From an uncultured Butyrivibrio sp. (GTDB lineage Bacteria; Bacillota; Clostridia; Lachnospirales; Lachnospiraceae), in NCBI GenBank assembly GCA_947168335.1, contig CAMVLM010000003.1, positions 1 through 61,443 of the forward strand: a stretch of DNA of 61,443 nt, given 5' to 3'. A program made the position numbers and the translations under genes. Under the pieces are notes generated by a model. It ran no database searches, was not told the origin of the DNA, and saw only the letters and a program-made list of their open reading frames with translations. This document shows, piece after piece, positions 15,675 to 25,291 of the stretch (the first letter of the stretch is position 1; each line of letters begins with the position of its first letter).

Positions 15675-17090
15675 TTAAATACTTGTCTCATATGCAGGAT
15701 CCCATAAAACATGATATCCCTCCTGTCTGACAAGCTTACCAAATCTGATGCATTTCTCTCTTATTTCTTCCTCTGTTCCGATATCAGAAGATAAAACCTT
15801 TGCATTTTCCAATGTGTCTACATAAGGCATTCCGAACACGTCCTCATATATTCCGGCAAGTTCAGGCCTTATTTTCATGCAGCGCACATCAACCGCATCC
15901 GTATCCTGTTGAAGAACTGCCCTGTGCTGGATACCACCGCTGAATCCCTTGGGAAGGTTTTCAAACCTTACCCAGCCATTCTCACGGTAATTACCACCCA
16001 TAATGGCACCTTTGCGATTGGTGATTCTGCCACCCACGACACCCACATCGCTTCTCTTCTCGAAAATATCTCCATCATAGTCCACGCGGTAAAAACCAAC
16101 ATGCTTAAGATCCGAAACCTTGCAGTCAATTCCGCTTGATTTAAGGAAATCATAAACAGCACGCCTTCCTGCCTCATAAGCATAGGTCTTGCTCTGCGGA
16201 TTGGCAGATGTGGAATTGTCATGACTTCTCCAATGATACAATACCTTGGGAATATGTACCACCTGTCTTGCTGCATTTGGTACCCACATTGCATCACCTA
16301 TACATCTAAGGAAAAGGTCATAATCCTGTGCTCCGTCATATTCCGGTCTGAATCTGCATCTGAAAATTACATCAGACCTGATGGTTGTAAGATGACAGAT
16401 ATAATTATTTGACAGGAACATATCAGGATTAAATGATGACTTCCTGTGAAGCTGGAAAAATCTGGTTCCTTCAGCATCACATTTGTCCTCATCCGAATAT
16501 ATAAGCTTCGGATAATTCCTTATAGCTGTAATAGCCACCTCACACAACGCGTCCGGTGTAATATAATCATCATGATCAAGAAGAGTTATATAATCTCCTC
16601 TTGCAACATCCAGAGCCGCATTGGTATTTGCAGATATCCCATCATTGGACTTTAGCTTGAGATATCTGATTCTTCCATCTCCTGCCGCATATTTCTCAAC
16701 AGTTTTTGTAAGAGGATATATAGTCAGCTTTTTGCCGTTATGTTCCTTTATAACAGGCGCTTCCGCAAGTATCAGCTCCCACTTTCCATAGGTCTGATTT
16801 CTGACGGATTCTATCATTTCAGTAAAAAAGGCCTTGTCCGTATTATAGCAGGGCACAATGATACTGATAAAAGGCAGCTTTTTTGATTTGGAAGCATCAT
16901 TCAAAATGGATCTGTACCATTTTCTCTGCTTCTCCAGCTGTTCTTCAGATGCGGGAACAAATTCATAATTATCTCCCATCTGATCGTGGATTCTTTCAGC
17001 TGCTGCCACAACAGAGTTATACACACCGTTTCTTTTTGCGTATGCAATTGTCTTTTTAATATTATTCAGCATATGCTTATTATACATCAC
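15675..17090 (-). CDS. GT2 family glycosyltransferase, single-domain variant of the tandem GT2 family
   Basis: A 471-residue protein. After an N-terminal part of about 70 residues it has a GT2 core with ISIIVPCYNTDKAFF, a DGISANTNAA segment, LLDHDDYI and an SDEDKCDA motif. The core ends with a DYDLFLRC/YHWRSHDNST stretch. This closely resembles the first domain of the protein encoded at 18990-21056. The C-terminal 110 residues are less conserved. The start is ambiguous: GTG-ATG at 17090-17085 or the ATG six codons later, none with a clear ribosome binding site. A hairpin at 17092-17113 lies directly before it. It belongs to the short operon with the next GT2, the sugar transferase and LCP. 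Confidence 0.88.
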   Translation of the reverse strand: MMYNKHMLNNIKKTIAYAKRNGVYNSVVAAAERIHDQMGDNYEFVPASEEQLEKQRKWYRSILNDASKSKKLPFISIIVPCYNTDKAFFTEMIESVRNQTYGKWELILAEAPVIKEHNGKKLTIYPLTKTVEKYAAGDGRIRYLKLKSNDGISANTNAALDVARGDYITLLDHDDYITPDALCEVAITAIRNYPKLIYSDEDKCDAEGTRFFQLHRKSSFNPDMFLSNNYICHLTTIRSDVIFRCRFRPEYDGAQDYDLFLRCIGDAMWVPNAARQVVHIPKVLYHWRSHDNSTSANPQSKTYAYEAGRRAVYDFLKSSGIDCKVSDLKHVGFYRVDYDGDIFEKRSDVGVVGGRITNRKGAIMGGNYRENGWVRFENLPKGFSGGIQHRAVLQQDTDAVDVRCMKIRPELAGIYEDVFGMPYVDTLENAKVLSSDIGTEEEIREKCIRFGKLVRQEGYHVLWDPAYETSI

Positions 17091-17091
17091 A

Positions 17092-17113
17092 AGAGACTGC
17101 CAAAAGGCAGTCC
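17092..17113 (-). terminator. hairpin between pgm and the next GT2 gene
   Basis: GGGACTGCC, TTTT loop, GGCAGTCTC on the minus strand form a strong 9-bp stem just after pgm and immediately before the GTG/ATG start of the next gene. The tail lacks a long U run, so it may be a weak terminator, a processing site or a translation-affecting hairpin. Confidence 0.5.
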
Positions 17114-17145
17114 CTTATAATTATTCCCCGTTTGTGATCAATCTG

Positions 17146-18888
17146 TCAGGCTTCTATAATTGCTTTTACAGCAGCAGTAAGTTCTTCCTGCTTTTTGTTT
17201 GCATCTTCAAGGCTGCTTCCCTTAACGCCCATGTAGAACTTAATCTTAGGCTCTGTTCCTGAAGGACGTGCGCAGCACCATGCGTCATTATCAAGCGCAA
17301 AGTACAAAACGTTTGATGTAGGAAGACCAGTCTGACCCTTTTCTCCTGTCTGAGGATTTACGGTTTCGCCTGTCTTATAATCTCTGAATTCTTCTACAGT
17401 CCAGCTTCCGAAGCTCTTGGGAGGATTGCTTCTAAGTCTGTCCATAAGAGCAGCAATCTCCTTTGCTCCCTCAATTCCCTTCATTGTAATGGAGTACTGA
17501 CCCTCTTTATAGTAACCATAATCTTCATACATATCGATCATGGCATCCCAAAGAGTCATGTTGTTCTTCTTGCAGAAAGCTGCAACCTCGCAGAGCATCA
17601 TAACAGCTACGATTGCATCCTTATCACGTGCGTGTGTTCCTGCAAGACATCCGTAACTCTCCTCAAGACCGAATACATAGTTGTATTCCTGATTGTTCTG
17701 CTCAAAGAGTTTAATCTGCTCACCGATATACTTAAATCCTGTAAGAACTTCAATATAGTGAAGGCCATGCTTCTGTGCAACCGCCTTAGCCATGTTTGTT
17801 GTAACAATAGTTGTTACAAAAGCAGGTCTCTCGGGCATTGTGCCTGTAGCCTTTCTCTCACGAAGAATATACTCACCGATAAGCATACCTGACATATTAC
17901 CTGTGAAAGGTATATACTCGCCTGTCTTTGTATCCTTAGCATATACACCAAGACGGTCTGCATCAGGATCAGTAGCAAGAACAATGTCTGCATCCTTTTC
18001 CTTAGCAAGCTCAAGGGCAAGCTTAAATGCCTTAGGATCCTCAGGGTTAGGATAATCCAGTGTTGTAAAATCAGGATCCGGAAGTTCCTGCTCGGGAACG
18101 ATATATACGTTCTTGAATCCAAGCTCTGAAAGAACTCTCTTTACAGGAACAAGTCCTGTTCCATGGAAAGGTGTATATACGATTGAAAGCTTGTCAGCCA
18201 TCTCCTTGATAGCATCAAGGTGAATGATCTGCTTCTTAAGCTCAACCATATATGCATCATCGATATCCTTGCCAATGATCTCGTAAAGACCTGCACTCAT
18301 AGCCTCTTCCTTGGTCATTGTCTTAACTTCATGATAATCGGTAATAGCCTTAACTTCTCCGATAATTCCTGTATCATGAGGAGGTGTAACCTGTGCGCCA
18401 TCCTCCCAGTAAGCTTTGTAACCGTTGTATTCCGGCGGATTGTGGCTGGCTGTAACCATGATACCTGCAATACAGTTAAGCTTTCTCAATGCAAATGAAA
18501 GCTCGGGTGTAGGTCTGAGTTCATCGAAAACATAAGCCTTAATTCCGTTTGCAGCAAGGCATCTTGCAGCTTCATCAGCAAATTCAGGTGAAAAACGACG
18601 GCAGTCATAAGAAATAGCCACGCCTCTCTTGGCTCCATCTGCTCCGCCATTCTTCTTGATATAATTTGCAAGACCCTGAGTAGCCTTACGAACAACGTAC
18701 TTGTTCATTCTGTTGGTACCTGCACCAATAACTCCTCTAAGACCACCGGTACCAAACTCCAACTCCTGATAAAATCTATCCTCAACCTCTTTCTCATCAT
18801 TTCTGATAGCAAGAAGTTCATTCTTGGTATCCTCATCGAAATAAGAATCATTCAGCCAGTATTCTAACTGTTTCATTGCGTCACTCAT
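17146..18888 (-). CDS. pgm: phosphoglucomutase/phosphomannomutase, alpha-D-phosphohexomutase family
   Basis: Interconverts glucose-6-phosphate and glucose-1-phosphate (possibly mannose phosphates), feeding RfbA and UDP-glucose synthesis. The phosphoserine loop is VTASHNPPEYNGYK, the metal loop ATDPDADRLGV, the sugar-binding GLEESYG and the phosphate-binding RPSGTEPKIKFY. At 580 residues it is the PgcA-like size. The longer frame to 18957 is rejected because AGGAGGG lies 8 bases before the ATG at 18888. It has its own promoter (18929-18957) and so may be expressed apart from the glycosyltransferases around it. Confidence 0.94.
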   Translation of the reverse strand: MSDAMKQLEYWLNDSYFDEDTKNELLAIRNDEKEVEDRFYQELEFGTGGLRGVIGAGTNRMNKYVVRKATQGLANYIKKNGGADGAKRGVAISYDCRRFSPEFADEAARCLAANGIKAYVFDELRPTPELSFALRKLNCIAGIMVTASHNPPEYNGYKAYWEDGAQVTPPHDTGIIGEVKAITDYHEVKTMTKEEAMSAGLYEIIGKDIDDAYMVELKKQIIHLDAIKEMADKLSIVYTPFHGTGLVPVKRVLSELGFKNVYIVPEQELPDPDFTTLDYPNPEDPKAFKLALELAKEKDADIVLATDPDADRLGVYAKDTKTGEYIPFTGNMSGMLIGEYILRERKATGTMPERPAFVTTIVTTNMAKAVAQKHGLHYIEVLTGFKYIGEQIKLFEQNNQEYNYVFGLEESYGCLAGTHARDKDAIVAVMMLCEVAAFCKKNNMTLWDAMIDMYEDYGYYKEGQYSITMKGIEGAKEIAALMDRLRSNPPKSFGSWTVEEFRDYKTGETVNPQTGEKGQTGLPTSNVLYFALDNDAWCCARPSGTEPKIKFYMGVKGSSLEDANKKQEELTAAVKAIIEA

Positions 18889-18928
18889 TAATTTTTCCCT
18901 CCTCGTACAGTGATTTTCTGACATATTT

Positions 18929-18957
18929 AGTAAAGCATTACTAGGCTCAAAATGCAA
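18929..18957 (-). promoter_or_regulatory. promoter of pgm
   Basis: On the minus strand, TTGCAT (18957-18952), 17-base spacer, TTTACT (18934-18929), followed by AGGAGGG and the pgm ATG. This is a moderate match to sigma-A. Confidence 0.45.
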
Positions 18958-18989
18958 GCAAACAACTTTTCATGCTTTGCTTTCATTTT

Positions 18990-21056
18990 TCAGGCATTTC
19001 TTAAACTGCTGTATCCTTCTACGTTAAGTGAAAAATCACTTCTGTCCAGTGAAAAATTAGGATTGTAGTAAGGATCTCCCTTATCGAGAACTTCTTTCCA
19101 TTTCTCTCTGAAATGTTCAGATTCCTTGTCATATCTTTTAGCATTTTCGCCTTCAAGATCAAGTCCTCTTGAAGCAGACTCATAATGATACATCTCAGCA
19201 AAAGGTGTAAATATGTTCAAATATCCTTTTGCACGTAATTTCAAGCAAAAATCTACGTCATTAAGAGATACTGCAAATCCGGGATCAAATCCCTGTACCT
19301 CATCATATTTTTTTCTGGAAACCATCAGGCAGGCGCCTGTTACAGCAGACATATCCTGCGCATAGCAGAGTCTTCCCATATAACCAAGGTTCATTCCCTC
19401 CTGGCCATAATGGCAGTGTCCGGCTGTCCTGTGTGCTCCAAGTCTTAAAACGATACCGGCATGCTGGATCTTCCTGTTGGGGAAATAAAGCTTACCGCCT
19501 ACAGCTCCCACATCAGCCCTCTGAGCATACATAAGAAGCTCTTCAAGCCAGTTAACTGTGATAACCTGTGTATCGTTATTAAGAAGAAGTACATATTCTC
19601 CGTCAGAATGCTTAACTCCGTAGTTTACAACCGCTGAATAATTGAATGGCGGTCTTGTTCCGTCCGGATTGAGATTTGCAGGATCATCATAATAATTCAC
19701 GATTTTGATCACTGAACCCATTGCGCTGCTTTTCAGCTGATCGTAATAAGCAAATGTCTCTTTGGAAGTGCTTCCATTTTCAACAACTATAATCTCATAA
19801 TTATCGTAAGTTGATTTTTCATATATGGAAGTAAGACAACGCTTTAAGTCCTCCACATGCTCACATGTGGGAATTACTATTGAGATCTTGGGCATTCCCT
19901 CAACCTCGTAGGCAATCTTGAAGATTGTCTCAAAGGCTCTGGTACTGGATATCTTGAAATGCTCATAGCCATGTCTTCTAAGATGATCGGCTACTGCGCC
20001 TCTGGCAGCATCTATGGCGTAGCTCTTGGCACTGATATCAGATGCCACGCTGCCTGCATGGGATCTCCAGTAATATAAAAGCATGGGAACATGAACAATA
20101 TTCTCGGCGTTGTCAGTAAGTCTCAGAATCATATCATGATCCTGGCTGCCATCGAACTCTGATCTGAAAAGTTCGGTACCATCCAAAAGGCTTCTCTTAA
20201 ATACACTGAAATGGCAGATATAATTATTTGCCCTTAAGTTATCAGGTGCATAGTCCGGTTTGAAATGCATGGTGATCATATGATCAATGCTCTTACCGGA
20301 GAAGGTTGCCTCATCACAATAAATGTAATCTGCATTCTTCTCGTTTATCACTTTTACATAGTGATACAAAACTTCAGGATGAAGAATATCATCATGATCA
20401 AGAAGTCCGATAAACTCTCCATCCGCATACTTTAAGCATTCATTGGTGTTTCCTGAAATACCGGTGTTTTTCTCCAGTCTGTGGTAAACAATTCCGGTAT
20501 GCTCAGTCCTTCCCAGCTTGTTTCGCTCATCCTTCTCATACTCTCTGACAATCTGCTCTACATATGCATGATCCTTGTCAGAACCGTCTGCAAGACAGAG
20601 CTGCCAGTTTACATAAGTCTGATTCAGCACAGACTCTATCATGTCTCTGAGGAAATTCTCAGGAGTATTGTAGAGAGGAACCAGGATACTTATAAGAGGC
20701 ATTCTGGGAAATTCTTCCGCTCTTTCTCTCTTTATTCTGTCCTCATCGGGAAAGCTCTCGGTGCCGTAGTGAACCTTGGCCTTCCTCTCAATCTGCTTGT
20801 ACTTTAACTTTGCAATGACTCCGCGAACAGATCCTGCATTCTTAAGTCTGTCCTTCTGTCTGATCACAAAATGCATTGTATTTCTTGCAGGCGTACTGGC
20901 TTTCCATACAGGATTATTCTTGATCCTGTTAAGTTTAAACTCCAGCTCCTGGTTTTTATCCTCAAGATCCGCTACCTTCTGAGCCAGGTCTGCACTTTTT
21001 AGTTTTTCTTTTTCGTATGCTGTTTTATAGTCAAATTCCGTATTATCTGTCATCAT
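18990..21056 (-). CDS. tandem-domain GT2 glycosyltransferase with N-terminal coiled coil
   Basis: A 688-residue protein with two GT-A domains. A coiled coil (about 12-48) is followed by GT2 domain 1 (about 125-340, with ISILVPLYNTPENF, NTGISGNTNE, GLLDHDD, YWRSHAGS). GT2 domain 2 follows (about 395-640, with KISIVIPTCEHVED, VVENGST, LLNNDTQ and the late SLNDVDFCLKLRAKGY). Two active domains can add two different linkages, as in O-antigen and rhamnan polymerising enzymes. It has no membrane helix. The first bases overlap the upstream GT2 gene by four (ATGA). It closes the rfbA-to-GT2 operon that also encodes the ABC exporter, so it probably builds the ABC-exported polymer. Confidence 0.92.
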   Translation of the reverse strand: MMTDNTEFDYKTAYEKEKLKSADLAQKVADLEDKNQELEFKLNRIKNNPVWKASTPARNTMHFVIRQKDRLKNAGSVRGVIAKLKYKQIERKAKVHYGTESFPDEDRIKRERAEEFPRMPLISILVPLYNTPENFLRDMIESVLNQTYVNWQLCLADGSDKDHAYVEQIVREYEKDERNKLGRTEHTGIVYHRLEKNTGISGNTNECLKYADGEFIGLLDHDDILHPEVLYHYVKVINEKNADYIYCDEATFSGKSIDHMITMHFKPDYAPDNLRANNYICHFSVFKRSLLDGTELFRSEFDGSQDHDMILRLTDNAENIVHVPMLLYYWRSHAGSVASDISAKSYAIDAARGAVADHLRRHGYEHFKISSTRAFETIFKIAYEVEGMPKISIVIPTCEHVEDLKRCLTSIYEKSTYDNYEIIVVENGSTSKETFAYYDQLKSSAMGSVIKIVNYYDDPANLNPDGTRPPFNYSAVVNYGVKHSDGEYVLLLNNDTQVITVNWLEELLMYAQRADVGAVGGKLYFPNRKIQHAGIVLRLGAHRTAGHCHYGQEGMNLGYMGRLCYAQDMSAVTGACLMVSRKKYDEVQGFDPGFAVSLNDVDFCLKLRAKGYLNIFTPFAEMYHYESASRGLDLEGENAKRYDKESEHFREKWKEVLDKGDPYYNPNFSLDRSDFSLNVEGYSSLRNA

Positions 21057-23137
21057 TTCACCTTAAGAAGATTTGGCACCCAGTTGATAAGTTTCAGACT
21101 TCCTGTCTGGTCGAGCGCCACCATTCCTATCTGATAATAACCGGGCTGAAGTTTTCCTGTTTCTATTCGAACTTTAAAGCCGGTCATATCCACATCTATC
21201 TGATCCTGAAGTCTGAGTTTTATATCCGGTCTGTACCATGTATAAACCGGCAGGCTGTATACCATTGCAGAAACCGGTCTGGCTCCTTTATCAAGTCTTT
21301 CAACCTGACGAAGCACCAGTCTTCTGTCAAAGAACGCATTGTCAGAACCAATAACAAAACTGTATCCCTTGACGAAATATCCGTCGAGCGCTTCACCATC
21401 GCGGATACCATACATCCAGTTTTCCATGGTTCCGGCATATTCAACTCCAAGGCGCAGGCACGCATCCTGTCTTGCCTCCGGATATCCCTGTTCATGTACT
21501 TTTATCTTGTGATAAGGAAGATCAAGCACAGGCAGAAAATCCTCGCAATGGATTATCGCGCTTATGGTCTCATCATCAGTCAGATATCTGCTGTAGAAGG
21601 GATCCATATTATAAAAGCCCGGATGCCTCTTCATCAGAACATCATATTCATTCGCAAGCCGTTCCATCTTCTTAATATCAAGAGTATCAAGTCCTCTGCT
21701 CAATGACTCATGATGATAAAGACTTATGTGGTTACAGCAGACATTATAATATCCCTTCTGGAAAACGCTGTAACACAGATCGACATCATTGAAAGCAACC
21801 GGCAGTTCCTCGGGGAATCCACCTACCTCATTAAACTTTTCCCTGCTAATCATCAGGCAGGCTCCGGTAGCTCCGATGAGATTGTGTATACCTCTGTTAT
21901 AGCCGAAATAATGTGCCTTCTGATCATGCATCCTCTGCAGCTTATGAACCGGGCCAAGTCTTACATTGGTAATTCCGGCATGCTGTATAAGATCACTGTC
22001 AGGGTACAGGAGCTTTGCTCCAACCACTCCCACATGCCTGAGTTGTGCCTGCGAGAGCATCTCCCTGATCCAGCCATCCTGGATTGCTTCAATGTCATCA
22101 TTCAAAAACAACAGATAATCGCCACCGGATCTGGCTGCTCCCCTGTTGCACATATATGAGAAGTTGAAATCTTCTACTTTATACAGGTAAGTTATGTTTG
22201 TTAAACCATTTATTTTGCTAATGGTATTTATGTATGAACCATATCTTACACGGTTATATGCACTGCTTCCATTATCAACAACTATGATCTCATACTTAAT
22301 GTTTTTCTCATGAGTAGTTGCCACTATGGATTTAAGACACTGCAGAAGAATATCGGGGTGATCCTTCGTGGGAATAATGATACTGACCGTTGCCGGCTTC
22401 ATCAGCATATGTCTTGAATTGTGAAAACTTCTTCCGTAAAAAACATCCGTATCCGGATTTCTGTGGAAAAGGATCTCATCAATATGACCGATGGGGAACT
22501 CTGTTCCTTTCCTTTTACCAAACGCCCTTTCCTCAATGGCAAGCATACAGAAAAGGACATCAGCTGAAAGCATACTTGCTTCCTTGCCAACTGCCTCAGG
22601 GGTATTCTTTTTTACTCCGGAAGTTCCACCCAGCATCCTGAGAGCATTCTCATACTCCTTGGAGGCTGCTTCATAAGTATTTGCTCTGCAGGCAAAGACA
22701 CTTCCTATATAAAACGCATTCAGATAAGTATCAGGTGACCAGTCCGGTTTAAAATACGGATGACCATACTTACCCTTTGAAACCATCTCGTCCTCATCAC
22801 CGTATAAAACATTTATCTCAGGATGAGCCTGAAAATAATTTCTAATGTTTTCTTCAGCATGTCCGGCAAGTTTCCCTTTTGGGCTTACAAAAATCAGAAT
22901 CTTTTCAGCAGTTGCTGTGGGATCAGCTTCTCTCCATACATCCGTGTAGGAAACCACCTCTGTGACAAGCTGAATACGCCCTGTTACTTCATAGGCAGAA
23001 CCGCCTATTACAGTCATAGGACGCTTTTCGCGCTTGTGCTCCCAGATGTTATATGCATTCTTCATGTCATTAACTTTACTCTGGTAAGCCTTTTTTCTTT
23101 TAGTTATAAGAATCTTCTTGGCAACTTCCTTAAGCAT
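21053..23137 (-). CDS. large GT2 glycosyltransferase with degenerate N-terminal domain
   Basis: A 694-residue protein. The N-terminal 230 residues look like a worn GT2-like domain that keeps YGDEDEMV and FKPDWSPD. A complete GT2 domain follows (about 245-500) with VSIIIPTKDHPDIL, VVDNGSS, LFLNDDIE, GVVGAKLLYPD and FNDVDLCYSVFQKGY. The C-terminal 150 residues are beta-rich and unassigned. They could be a carbohydrate-binding or capping module. The start has only a weak site. It lies between the methyltransferase gene and the tandem GT2, with ATGA overlap to the latter. It probably acts on the same polymer. Confidence 0.9.
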   Translation of the reverse strand: MLKEVAKKILITKRKKAYQSKVNDMKNAYNIWEHKREKRPMTVIGGSAYEVTGRIQLVTEVVSYTDVWREADPTATAEKILIFVSPKGKLAGHAEENIRNYFQAHPEINVLYGDEDEMVSKGKYGHPYFKPDWSPDTYLNAFYIGSVFACRANTYEAASKEYENALRMLGGTSGVKKNTPEAVGKEASMLSADVLFCMLAIEERAFGKRKGTEFPIGHIDEILFHRNPDTDVFYGRSFHNSRHMLMKPATVSIIIPTKDHPDILLQCLKSIVATTHEKNIKYEIIVVDNGSSAYNRVRYGSYINTISKINGLTNITYLYKVEDFNFSYMCNRGAARSGGDYLLFLNDDIEAIQDGWIREMLSQAQLRHVGVVGAKLLYPDSDLIQHAGITNVRLGPVHKLQRMHDQKAHYFGYNRGIHNLIGATGACLMISREKFNEVGGFPEELPVAFNDVDLCYSVFQKGYYNVCCNHISLYHHESLSRGLDTLDIKKMERLANEYDVLMKRHPGFYNMDPFYSRYLTDDETISAIIHCEDFLPVLDLPYHKIKVHEQGYPEARQDACLRLGVEYAGTMENWMYGIRDGEALDGYFVKGYSFVIGSDNAFFDRRLVLRQVERLDKGARPVSAMVYSLPVYTWYRPDIKLRLQDQIDVDMTGFKVRIETGKLQPGYYQIGMVALDQTGSLKLINWVPNLLKVK

Positions 23138-23161
23138 GCATTTACAGCCTGTCGGCTCCCC

Positions 23162-25288
23162 TTACTTTGAGAAAAACTTTCGCTTGATCTTGCGAAGGAA
23201 TTCCTCTTTCTCCTCCTGGTTATCACTCTCTGCCACACGCAGAGAATCTTCCAATGTGACCGCTGTTTCCTTGGGAATAAGCGTCATCATCATCGTAACC
23301 TTAAGATGATTCTCACGCATTTTCTCTATGGAATCATCATTCACTCCAAATTCAATATTCGGATCATCTGTTCCGAATACCATACTGTCTTCAGAAATCC
23401 ATGAACCATTGGGGTGGATTGTCATATGCATTCCACTCTCCTCAACAGAAATACCATTCCACAGAATCTGTTTCAGAGTCACGATACATGCCCCAAAAGC
23501 AGGATCAATTCTGATATTCTGCACCTGATCGTTACACTCAACATCAACAGTAACAATATTGTGCTCATCATATGAATTATCCGGGAAAATGGAATCATCT
23601 TCACTATATCCATCTCCCTCATCTACATATATCTGTATCTCCTCAGCACTTCTGGCGGTCTCAACCTGGCCCTGAAGTTCCTTGGGAACAATTGCATTTC
23701 TGCCTATCATTTTCCAGAGCTCTACAGTAGACTTACGTCTTCCTGTAACATACTTCTGAAATTCAGCTTCTTCGCTGAGAAGATTTTTAATATCCTCATC
23801 GGAAAGCTCTATCTTGTCATAAAGCTCTTTCACATCAAGCTTCTCACGATTTCTGTCCTCCAGCTTGTAGCTGTAAAGTGCTCTGAAAGCAATTTCCTTT
23901 GCAGGAATACATTTTCCATAAGTCCATTCATAGTCAATTATAGTCCAAATAGGACCGTTAACCAGAATATTAGGGAAAATAAGGTCATAGTCAGTTACAG
24001 GATAATCTGCCCTGTATCCAATTCTGCGCATGTATTCCCTGAAAAGTGCATTGAATGATTCCATATCATCAGACTCAAGACATGCATCAAACAATGCCGT
24101 AAGCGGTATTCCATTTACAAAAGAGAATATCGCACATCTTCCCTTTTCATCAAGCTGACAGTCATTGACTTCAAGATCGCCGCCTCTGTACCTCTCCCTG
24201 AGGCCATAGTAAGCATCCTGCATACCAAATACATGGTCTATTGCAGCTTCTGTAAGAGGGTGCTTTTTGATAATCTTTCTTCCCAGCTTATCAACGACAA
24301 TATCAGTTCTGATCTTAAACTCGTCTGCCCTGTCATTGGAATACTTACAATAAATAGTATCAAAACCAGGTCCCAGAATTACCTCGAAGGAATTTGCAAA
24401 ATCCGGATACATGCCATCATGTATCAGACATTCATAGGCTCTTTTTTCATTGAATAAAAGCAACCTGTCTCTATCGTAATTTCGTACATTATCCTGCAAT
24501 TCTCCGTACTGAGGAAGATAATCATCAGAGTGGAGCGATGTCATAAGCTTGTAATCCGGATAAGGATAATAGAAGTGATAATCTGAAATACCGCACTTTC
24601 TGAAAATCCTTATAAGTCCGTTTCGGGTAAAGGTTCTTGCCACTGCATCCTTGGAGTAACCTTCTATACCTGCGAAATAGCTTCCCAGGTGGTCCTCCTG
24701 TGCTCCTGCAAAATATTTAAGACCCGTTCTGTTTTCAATCGCTATTACGATTCGGCCATCCTTCTTAAGATGCTTTTTCAGCATAAGAAGAAAATTCTCA
24801 TAGGGAGTCTCTGTACCGATATACCCCTGACCGTACTCAAACACACCAATAAGAAAAATAAAATCAAAGTTCTTGGGAAGATCAGGTTCAATATCCCTGA
24901 AATTTCCCACATGAATGGTTACGTTATCGCACTCACTGTTTCTTGTGGCATTGATCTCGCTTCTTCTCCTGGAGAGATCGCAGGCAACAACTTCCCCTGC
25001 CTTCTCAGAAAGCATACCTGTAATAGCGCCACAGCCAGAGCCAACCTCCAGAACCTTCTCATTACCCTTCATGGGGATCCACTCGACAATATTGCTTCTG
25101 AGCTCAGATAAATGATAAAGAATCGGCCAGCTGGCTTTTTTCTCAATTATCTCCGGATACTCTTCCTTTTTATGCTTTCTGACAATATCAAAGATCTCAT
25201 TCTCAACGGCACCATCGCTGTAAAGGTCAAGTCCCGCGTAATGCTTGTAATTCAGTTTTACATTCCCAATATAAACTTCTTCCTGCAT
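23162..25288 (-). CDS. SAM methyltransferase fused to a kinase-like domain (WbdD-like chain terminator candidate)
   Basis: A 708-residue, three-part protein. Part 1 (about 55-240) is a class I SAM methyltransferase with VLEVGSGCG (79-87), an acidic VACDLS motif and FDFIFLIGVFEY. Part 2 (about 300-520) looks like a small-molecule or sugar kinase of the protein-kinase-like fold. It has lysines at about 338-342 (KIIKK), a hinge FSFVNGIPL, a catalytic-loop-like DYDLIFPNIL (433-442) and a DFG-like IIDYEW (450-455). Part 3 (about 550-708) is beta-rich and unassigned. The methyltransferase-kinase order is that of WbdD, which caps E. coli O8/O9a chains with methyl or phosphomethyl groups. The neighbours are Wzt with a glycan-binding tail and Wzm, which matches that system. 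Function here is inferred. Confidence 0.82.
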   Translation of the reverse strand: MQEEVYIGNVKLNYKHYAGLDLYSDGAVENEIFDIVRKHKKEEYPEIIEKKASWPILYHLSELRSNIVEWIPMKGNEKVLEVGSGCGAITGMLSEKAGEVVACDLSRRRSEINATRNSECDNVTIHVGNFRDIEPDLPKNFDFIFLIGVFEYGQGYIGTETPYENFLLMLKKHLKKDGRIVIAIENRTGLKYFAGAQEDHLGSYFAGIEGYSKDAVARTFTRNGLIRIFRKCGISDYHFYYPYPDYKLMTSLHSDDYLPQYGELQDNVRNYDRDRLLLFNEKRAYECLIHDGMYPDFANSFEVILGPGFDTIYCKYSNDRADEFKIRTDIVVDKLGRKIIKKHPLTEAAIDHVFGMQDAYYGLRERYRGGDLEVNDCQLDEKGRCAIFSFVNGIPLTALFDACLESDDMESFNALFREYMRRIGYRADYPVTDYDLIFPNILVNGPIWTIIDYEWTYGKCIPAKEIAFRALYSYKLEDRNREKLDVKELYDKIELSDEDIKNLLSEEAEFQKYVTGRRKSTVELWKMIGRNAIVPKELQGQVETARSAEEIQIYVDEGDGYSEDDSIFPDNSYDEHNIVTVDVECNDQVQNIRIDPAFGACIVTLKQILWNGISVEESGMHMTIHPNGSWISEDSMVFGTDDPNIEFGVNDDSIEKMRENHLKVTMMMTLIPKETAVTLEDSLRVAESDNQEEKEEFLRKIKRKFFSK

Positions 25289-25291
25289 ACC

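Noticed and set aside
18889..18957. N-terminal extension of phosphoglucomutase
   Set aside because: The 23 extra codons cover the AGGAGGG ribosome binding site and the promoter region. The ATG at 18888 is well supported.
21017..21706. 229-codon plus-strand open frame
   Set aside because: It is antisense to two GT2 genes with clear conserved domains and has no protein-family features of its own.
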